NCBI RefSeq assembly: GCF_000716435.1
Contig: NZ_JNWO01000027.1
Coordinates: 68,781-132,780, forward strand
Origin: Streptomyces xylophagus
GTDB lineage: Bacteria; Actinomycetota; Actinomycetes; Streptomycetales; Streptomycetaceae
Direction: 5' to 3'
Length of the DNA: 64,000 nt
The notes under the pieces are model-generated. The model did not search any database. It had not been told where the DNA came from and worked only from the letters and a program-made list of their open reading frames with translations. Position numbers and translations under genes: made by a program. Shown here piece by piece: positions 58,928-64,000 of this stretch; positions within the stretch are counted from its first letter, which is position 1; every line of letters begins with the position of its first letter.

Positions 58928-60169
58928 GTGAGAACGAGCGTCCTCGGACTGGCCCTGCTGGCCGGTTTCTCCGCACCCGGCACCGGCGCGGCGGCGGCCG
59001 ACACCGCGCTCGCCCCGACCGTCGAGGAGCAACGGCTCGACAAGGCGGTCCCCCAGGAGATCCTCGAACACTCCGGATTCGACACCGTGGCCCCGGAGTT
59101 CACCCACGCGCTCGAACGGGCGCACAGCTACGCGCAGGCCCGCCGCATCGTCGTACGCGAAGGAACCGCCCTGTGGCGGCGGGCAGTTGACCGGGCGCAG
59201 GGGCGCGGGCCTGCGGGTGGGGATCTCAGTCGGGACGATGACCGGCCCTTGTACTGGGCCCGGTTGGGGATGACTCGGGAAGTGCGGGTCTGGGAGCCCG
59301 AGTTCGGGGTCACCGACGGTCAACGGGCGGCGCTGCTGTCCGAGTTGGAGATGACCTCGCGCGGGCAGAGCAGTATCCGGTATCCGCACGAGAAGGGGCT
59401 GAAGCGGATTCTGGTGACCGGGTTCGATCCGTTCACGCTGGACCGGGACATCCGGATCTCCAATCCGTCGGGGGCGATCGCGCTCGCTCTCGACGGCACG
59501 GTGATCCAGACCGCGGACGGGCCGGCGCGGATCGAGACGGCCATGTTCCCGGTGCGGTGGGCGGACTTCGCGGAGGGGACGGTGGAGCGGGCGCTGCGGC
59601 CGTATCTGCCGAAGGTGGATCTGTTCACGACGGTGAGCCAGGGGCGGGTGGGCCGGTTCGACGTCGAGCGGACCAACGGGGCCTGGCGGGGCGGGTATCC
59701 GGACAACGAGAACGTGTCGCGGACGGAGACGGTCCCTGTCACCGATCCTGCCTCGCAGCCCCAGTGGACGTCGACGACCCTGCCGTACAAGGCGATTGTG
59801 GCCGCGAACACCGGGCGTTTCCCCGTCTACGACCACACCGAGGTGACCGAGATACCGGCGGGCGGGACCGATCCCGTCGTGCGGCCGGACGGGCCGACGG
59901 CCGGGTCCGCGGCACGTGCCGGAGGCGGTGGCAACTATCTCTCCAACGAGATCGCCTACCGGGCGACTCTGCTACGCGACCGGCTCGGGTTGCACGACTC
60001 GCTGCCGGGTGGGCATATCCACACGCCTGTGCTGCAGTTCGGGACCGGGAACACCGATCCGGCGACCGGGACGATCACCGATCCGGAGTTCGTGCGGAAC
60101 CGGGTGGACATCATCGCGCAGGTGAGGGCGATGGTGACGGTGGCGATGGACTCTTCACTGGTCCACTGA
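58928..60169 (+). CDS. Secreted pyroglutamyl-peptidase-like protein
   Basis: A 413-residue exported protein. The signal peptide is V-R-T-S-V-L-G-L-A-L-L-A-G-F-S-A-P-G-T-G-A. The second half starts with R-I-L-V-T-G-F-D-P-F near residue 160, the characteristic start of C15 pyroglutamyl peptidases. T-V-S-Q-G-R-V near 240 lies where that family has its Glu-containing motif. N-Y-L-S-N-E-I-A-Y near 338 matches the region that normally holds the catalytic Cys (N-Y-x-C-N), but here the position is Ser, so the protein may lack classic Cys-peptidase activity. A TTG at 58913 is an alternative start. Confidence 0.82.
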   Translation: MRTSVLGLALLAGFSAPGTGAAAADTALAPTVEEQRLDKAVPQEILEHSGFDTVAPEFTHALERAHSYAQARRIVVREGTALWRRAVDRAQGRGPAGGDLSRDDDRPLYWARLGMTREVRVWEPEFGVTDGQRAALLSELEMTSRGQSSIRYPHEKGLKRILVTGFDPFTLDRDIRISNPSGAIALALDGTVIQTADGPARIETAMFPVRWADFAEGTVERALRPYLPKVDLFTTVSQGRVGRFDVERTNGAWRGGYPDNENVSRTETVPVTDPASQPQWTSTTLPYKAIVAANTGRFPVYDHTEVTEIPAGGTDPVVRPDGPTAGSAARAGGGGNYLSNEIAYRATLLRDRLGLHDSLPGGHIHTPVLQFGTGNTDPATGTITDPEFVRNRVDIIAQVRAMVTVAMDSSLVH

Positions 60170-60946
60170 CTCCGGTCCGGCTTGCGTGTCGTCCCCCTCG
60201 GTCTCCTCCCCCAGCAGTTCCCGCGCCATCATCGTCGCCCCGGCCACCGCGCCCGGCATCAGGAACACCGCGACGAACGGGACGAGGAAGGAGATGCCGA
60301 GGGGGGTGCCGAAGCCCCAGATGAGGGCTTTGCGGGAGCGGAGGAGGGTGAGGCGGGCGCGGAGGTCGATGCCTCGGCGTTGGAGGGCGACCGCCGTCAG
60401 CTCCTCGGTCAGGAAGAAGCCCGTGACGAAGAAGCCGATCACCGGGATCACCGTCTGGCCGATGAACGGGACGAAGCCGAGGGCGAAGAGGAGGACGCCC
60501 CAGAGCAGTGCGCGGACCAGGATGCGGAGGCTGTCGCGGGCCGAGATCCACAGTTCGCGCCAGAGGGGGAGGCCCGATTCCGGTGCCGTGCCGTCCGGGG
60601 AGACGTCCCGGTCGACCTTCTCGGAGAGGGTCTCGTAGAAGGGCTGCCCTATGAGGAGGGTGACCGCGGTGAAGGTCAACACCGAGAGCAGCAGGGCGAG
60701 TACGAAGAGGACCGCCGTGAGGAAGCCGCGGAACAGGCCCTGCCACGGGCTCGACCAGTCGTCCGCGAAGGGTGTCGCCCAGCTGACGAAGTCCTCGCCC
60801 CAGAGCGCCAGCGCGACCAGGGCCGCCACGTACAGGACCAGCGTGATCAGCCCTGGGATCAGGCCGAATCCGTAGTGCCGTCCGTGCCGGGCCATCCAGC
60901 GATGGCCCTTCAGGAGATAACCGAATCCCGTGCCAAGATCATGCAT
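60155..60946 (-). CDS. EI24/CysZ-like membrane protein
   Basis: A 263-residue protein with four to five membrane helices and the EI24 pattern: a starting L-K-G-H-R-W segment, a central L-I-G-Q-P-F-Y-E-T-L-S-E-K-V loop (near 100), and G-F-V-P-F-I-G-Q-T-V-I-P-V-I-G-F near 155. CysZ members move sulfate; others are uncharacterised. It lies 26 bases downstream of the helical protein gene (60973-61836), probably the same operon, and its end overlaps the convergent peptidase gene by 15 bases. Confidence 0.85.
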   Translation of the reverse strand: MHDLGTGFGYLLKGHRWMARHGRHYGFGLIPGLITLVLYVAALVALALWGEDFVSWATPFADDWSSPWQGLFRGFLTAVLFVLALLLSVLTFTAVTLLIGQPFYETLSEKVDRDVSPDGTAPESGLPLWRELWISARDSLRILVRALLWGVLLFALGFVPFIGQTVIPVIGFFVTGFFLTEELTAVALQRRGIDLRARLTLLRSRKALIWGFGTPLGISFLVPFVAVFLMPGAVAGATMMARELLGEETEGDDTQAGPESVDQ

Positions 60947-60972
60947 GGGGTGAACTTTACTCAGCGTCAGCG

Positions 60973-61836
60973 CTATGCGGTCGACACCGCCACCACGACT
61001 CCTTGATCCGCCGCCGGCGACACCGCCGCCGTCACCCGTACCGCGGTCGCCCGGGCCACCCGTCCCGCCCGGAAGGCCGCCGCGAGGAGTACTGGCTGGA
61101 TCTGTTCCAGGGTCGAGACGAACAACTCCTCCCCGGCGATCAGCATCGGCCGCGCCGCCTTCGTGGTCGCCGCCGCGGCTTCCGTGAGGTCGGCGAGGGG
61201 CGGGAGGGTGGCGCGGAGGACGTTCACGCCCGCGGTCGCCGTGCGTTGTGCGAGGGCCACCTGGAGTGGCAGGAGTGGGGCCAGTGCGGCCGTCAACGCC
61301 TCGGCGATGCGACGGAGTTCGGGGGACGCGTCGGCGAGGGTGTCGGCCAGCGCGCGGATCAGCGGGGTGAGGGCGAGCAGTACGCCCGCTGCGACGCCCG
61401 CCGCAGCGGGCAGGAGCGGGGAGGCCGCCTCGATCAAGTCGCCCAGTGCCGTGGTGAATTCCTCGACCGCCGGTTCCACCGCGTCCAAGACCGGCAGCAG
61501 GCTGTCGCCGAGGACCGTGAGGAGCGCCTGCGCCGGTGCGCTCACGGGGTGCACGGCCAGCGGGGCGCCGGTCGTGCCGAGTCGGGTCAGGGTGTCGACG
61601 ATGCGGTAGAACGCCTCCTGGGCCTGCGGCGACGCGCTCGCCTCGGCCAGTTCGGCGGTGGTCTCGCGCAGCACCCGTAGCGCCTCCGCGCCCGAACCGT
61701 CCCGTGGATCAAGGGTGTTGATCGCGATCCTGGTGATGTTCCCGGCCGTGTCCAGGAGTTGGCCGGTGATGTCGGTGGTGCTGCGTGCCATGCGCAGCAT
61801 CTCGTCCCTGCTGGGGAGCGAAGGAATCGTTGCCAT
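60973..61836 (-). CDS. Long amphipathic-helix protein of unknown function
   Basis: A 287-residue Ala/Leu-rich protein starting M-A-T-I-P-S-L-P-S-R-D-E-M at an ATG with a GAGGAG site. Predicted to be nearly all helix, with amphipathic repeats spaced by Pro (A-P-A-Q-A-L-L-T-V-L, P-A-V-E-E-F-T-T-A-L, P-L-I-R-A-L-A-D-T-L, P-P-L-A-D-L-T-E-A-A) and one more hydrophobic stretch (A-A-A-G-V-A-A-G-V-L-L-A-L-T-P). No enzyme motif is seen. The make-up recalls phasin or lipid-surface proteins, but that is only resemblance. It is upstream of and probably co-transcribed with the EI24 gene. Confidence 0.75.
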   Translation of the reverse strand: MATIPSLPSRDEMLRMARSTTDITGQLLDTAGNITRIAINTLDPRDGSGAEALRVLRETTAELAEASASPQAQEAFYRIVDTLTRLGTTGAPLAVHPVSAPAQALLTVLGDSLLPVLDAVEPAVEEFTTALGDLIEAASPLLPAAAGVAAGVLLALTPLIRALADTLADASPELRRIAEALTAALAPLLPLQVALAQRTATAGVNVLRATLPPLADLTEAAAATTKAARPMLIAGEELFVSTLEQIQPVLLAAAFRAGRVARATAVRVTAAVSPAADQGVVVAVSTA

Positions 61837-62071
61837 GGGAACTCCTCGCCGTGCGCGGACGTACGCGGCCGTACGCGGACATCCACGACCGTGCACGACT
61901 ATGCACGGCCGACCGCACCCGCTGCCCGGTACCTGTGCTCAGCATGCCCGCTCCCCGGCCCCGCGAATGCGCCATCCGGGGCATCGACGACACCAACACC
62001 TTCTTGTTCACCGTTGAGTCGAACAGGTGCGGCTCGCCGTACCGATCTCTGGAACCAAAGAGGAGGTACGC

Positions 62072-64000
62072 GTGCGCACCATTGCCAGAGTCGTCCCCCC
62101 GAGACCCGTTCTGATCACCGCCGTCGCCCTGACCACCGCCGCCGGTTCGCTCCTGCTCCAGCCCCGCACCGCGGACGCCACGGTCCGCCCCGTCCCCCGC
62201 CGGGGCTCCCCGCCCGACCCCCGTCCCGCCGTCCGCGAGGGCTCCGCACCCGACCGGCGGGCCGCCCTCGCCCCCGCCGTCGCCGCCCACCGCGCCCTCA
62301 CGGCCACCGAGCCGCACACCGATCCCCACCTCGCCTACCCGCGCCGCCAACTCCTCTCCCCCGACCCGACGAACACCGCCGACAAGTCCCTCAAGCTCGG
62401 CCTGACCCCGTACCACGCCCTCGCCCCGCGCCTGAACTCCCTCCAGCGGCTGGGCGATCGCGTGAGTGTCGAGGTCGCGGGCGTCTCGGCCGGCGGGCAC
62501 CGGCTCTACCTCGTCACGGTCACCGCCCCGGAGACGGCCGGCCAGGCCTCCGACCAGGAACGGATGCGCGACCTCATCGAGAACGCGCCCGCCACGGCCG
62601 CCAAGTCCCCCGAGATCAAGAGCAGTTACAAGACCCCGGTGTTCTTCGACAACAACATCCACGGCAACGAGTGGGAGGGCACCGACGCCTCCCTCACCCT
62701 CATCGAGCAGCTCGCCACCGCCAAGGACCCGAAAACCGAAGACCTCCTCGCGCACAGCCGCCTGTACTTCAACATCACGGCGAACCCGGACGGCCGTATC
62801 GCCGGCACCCGCGCCAACGCCAACGGCTTCGACCTGAACCGGGACTTGGTCACCGCGTCCCAGCCCGAGACCCGGGCGATCCGCGCGATCACGATCGACA
62901 AACAGCCCGCCGTCATGCTCGACCTGCACGGTTACGTCAACGGCACCCTCATCGAGCCGACCACTCCCCCGCACGGCGAGAACTACGAGTACGACCTCTT
63001 CCTCAAGAACACCTACGCGAACGCCCTGGGCATGGAGGCCGCCGTCAACGGCCTCGGGTACACACCGGCCAAGGACGGCGTCGAGCCCGCCCAGATCCCC
63101 TTCCGCGACCAGGCGGAGGGCTGGGACGACTGGCCCCCGGTCTTCGCCCCGCAGTACGCGGCCTTCCAGGGCGCGATCGCCGCCCACACCGTCGAGATCC
63201 CGCTGACGGTCGACAACTCCGCCTACGACACCCTCCCCGCCTCCGAACTCCGCCGCCGCGCCGCGATCAACGTGGCCGTAGCCGGCGCGGCCATGCGCGC
63301 CACCCTCAAATTCGCCCAGTCGCACCGCACTTCGCTCGTCGCCGACCAGATCGAGATGTTCCGGCGGGGCGCGGCGGGTGCCGAGCAAGTACCCGTGTCC
63401 GCGCGGACCGTCCCGGGGGTCCCGGGCATCGGACCGGAGGACGTCTCCACAACCCAATTCCCCCGCGCCTACACCATTGCGGCCGACACCGCGGGTGCCC
63501 GCCTCGTCGCCCATCTCCTCGCCAACGATGTCAGCGTCCTCCGCGCGGCGAACGGCTCGTACGTCGTCGACATGCACCAGCCCAAACGCGGCCTGGCGAA
63601 CGCCCTGTTGGCCGACGGCCGTGACATCAGCGACAAGGTGACGGCCATGTACGACATCTCGGCCTGGAGCCTGGGACGCCTGTGGGGCGCCACGGTCAAG
63701 CCTGTGAAGGGCGGCGACTTCCCCGGCACCCCCCTCCAGGCCATCTCCGCCCCCGCCCCCGTCGCATACATCGCCCCGCACGGCGACCTCCGCCTCCGCC
63801 TCACCGACCCGGCGGAGTTCGCGGCCCTGAACTCCCTTCTCCGGCAAGGGGTTCCGGTACGGCGGGCAGCGGACGGCAGCGCGATCGTGCCGGAGTCGGC
63901 GCGAGCAAAGGCAGCAGAGGCGGCCGGGACATACGACGTGGCCTTCGAAGAGACCCCCCTCACCGGCACTCCCACCCCCACCACCCCCCTCTACCCCCTC
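62072..64000 (+). CDS. Secreted M14-family zinc carboxypeptidase (3' end missing)
   Basis: 643 codons are open to the window end, so the protein is incomplete. The GTG at 62072 has a perfect AGGAGG site. A signal peptide (about 1-35) and Pro/Arg-rich linker precede the M14 domain. Zinc ligands are His197 and Glu200 (H-G-N-E) and probably His286 (D-L-H-G), and N-P-D-G-R (238-242) and F-D-L-N-R-D (253-258) are family motifs. H-T-V-E-I-P-L near 380 may supply the catalytic Glu. A C-terminal domain of at least 200 residues follows. It should trim C-terminal residues from peptides outside the cell. Confidence 0.9.
   Translation, partial: MRTIARVVPPRPVLITAVALTTAAGSLLLQPRTADATVRPVPRRGSPPDPRPAVREGSAPDRRAALAPAVAAHRALTATEPHTDPHLAYPRRQLLSPDPTNTADKSLKLGLTPYHALAPRLNSLQRLGDRVSVEVAGVSAGGHRLYLVTVTAPETAGQASDQERMRDLIENAPATAAKSPEIKSSYKTPVFFDNNIHGNEWEGTDASLTLIEQLATAKDPKTEDLLAHSRLYFNITANPDGRIAGTRANANGFDLNRDLVTASQPETRAIRAITIDKQPAVMLDLHGYVNGTLIEPTTPPHGENYEYDLFLKNTYANALGMEAAVNGLGYTPAKDGVEPAQIPFRDQAEGWDDWPPVFAPQYAAFQGAIAAHTVEIPLTVDNSAYDTLPASELRRRAAINVAVAGAAMRATLKFAQSHRTSLVADQIEMFRRGAAGAEQVPVSARTVPGVPGIGPEDVSTTQFPRAYTIAADTAGARLVAHLLANDVSVLRAANGSYVVDMHQPKRGLANALLADGRDISDKVTAMYDISAWSLGRLWGATVKPVKGGDFPGTPLQAISAPAPVAYIAPHGDLRLRLTDPAEFAALNSLLRQGVPVRRAADGSAIVPESARAKAAEAAGTYDVAFEETPLTGTPTPTTPLYPL

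Overview
The window is a piece of a high-GC actinobacterial chromosome, almost certainly Streptomyces. Genes are GC-rich with frequent GTG starts. The fasR-fabD-fabH-acpP-fabF order, the homodimeric aceE preceded by a DUF3052 gene, the TerD/DUF475 cluster and one rare TTA codon all fit that genus. No phage, insertion sequence, CRISPR array or rRNA is visible.

Layout. 0-5 kb: a SnoaL-like protein, a Ser-every-third-residue repeat membrane protein, a Cys-cluster protein of unknown role, a HAD hydrolase, tRNA-Val(UAC), a DUF4097 beta-repeat lipoprotein and a membrane-anchored coiled-coil protein. 5.2-6.6 kb: a secreted PAF-acetylhydrolase-like esterase. 6.8-14.3 kb: a five-gene rightward run containing pgsB and pgsC (poly-gamma-glutamate synthase core) with a HAMP-type membrane protein, an NlpC/P60 peptidase and a GT39-like glycosyltransferase; no pgsA (capA) is present. 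14.4-20.8 kb: a 2081-residue secreted RHS/YD-repeat protein with a short glycine-zipper C-terminal tip, followed 7 bases later by a 58-residue two-helix membrane protein. This looks like a polymorphic toxin and its immunity partner, and the RHS gene has a TTA codon in its signal peptide. 21.1-30.3 kb: a tellurium/stress (Ter) island with an aldolase, a fused double phosphoribosyltransferase/PELOTA protein, a HAD phosphatase, a tailed TerD paralogue, a TerA-like protein, a DUF475/TerC-like protein and two TerD proteins. 30.4-34.5 kb: an AhpE-type peroxiredoxin, DUF3052 and aceE.

34.6-44 kb: a voltage-type K+ channel, a DHA2 transporter with a divergent TetR gene and clear operators, a DUF1023 hydrolase, a DUF4429/SHOCT protein, a MerR-aldo/keto reductase pair, a GNAT, a beta-lactamase-fold hydrolase and a pirin. 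44.3-49.2 kb: fasR and the fab operon, closed by a strong terminator. 49.3-64 kb: DUF3145, an SGNH lipoprotein, galM, a GH3 beta-glucosidase with a divergent TetR gene, an ECF sigma/CU044_5270 pair, RidA with a divergent LysR gene, a secreted pyroglutamyl-peptidase-like protein, an EI24 protein with a helical protein of unknown role, and a secreted M14 carboxypeptidase cut off by the window end.

Seven copies of a 28-bp element (core GTCGCGCAGTTCCCCGCGCC) lie at gene ends. An inverted pair of copies has been captured in frame inside the phosphoribosyltransferase gene. The DNA preceding each copy, read in the copy's own direction, looks G/T-rich whichever way the genes run. Strongest leads for something undescribed: the RHS tip/immunity pair, the repeat family with its flank skew, and the Ser-triplet repeat protein.
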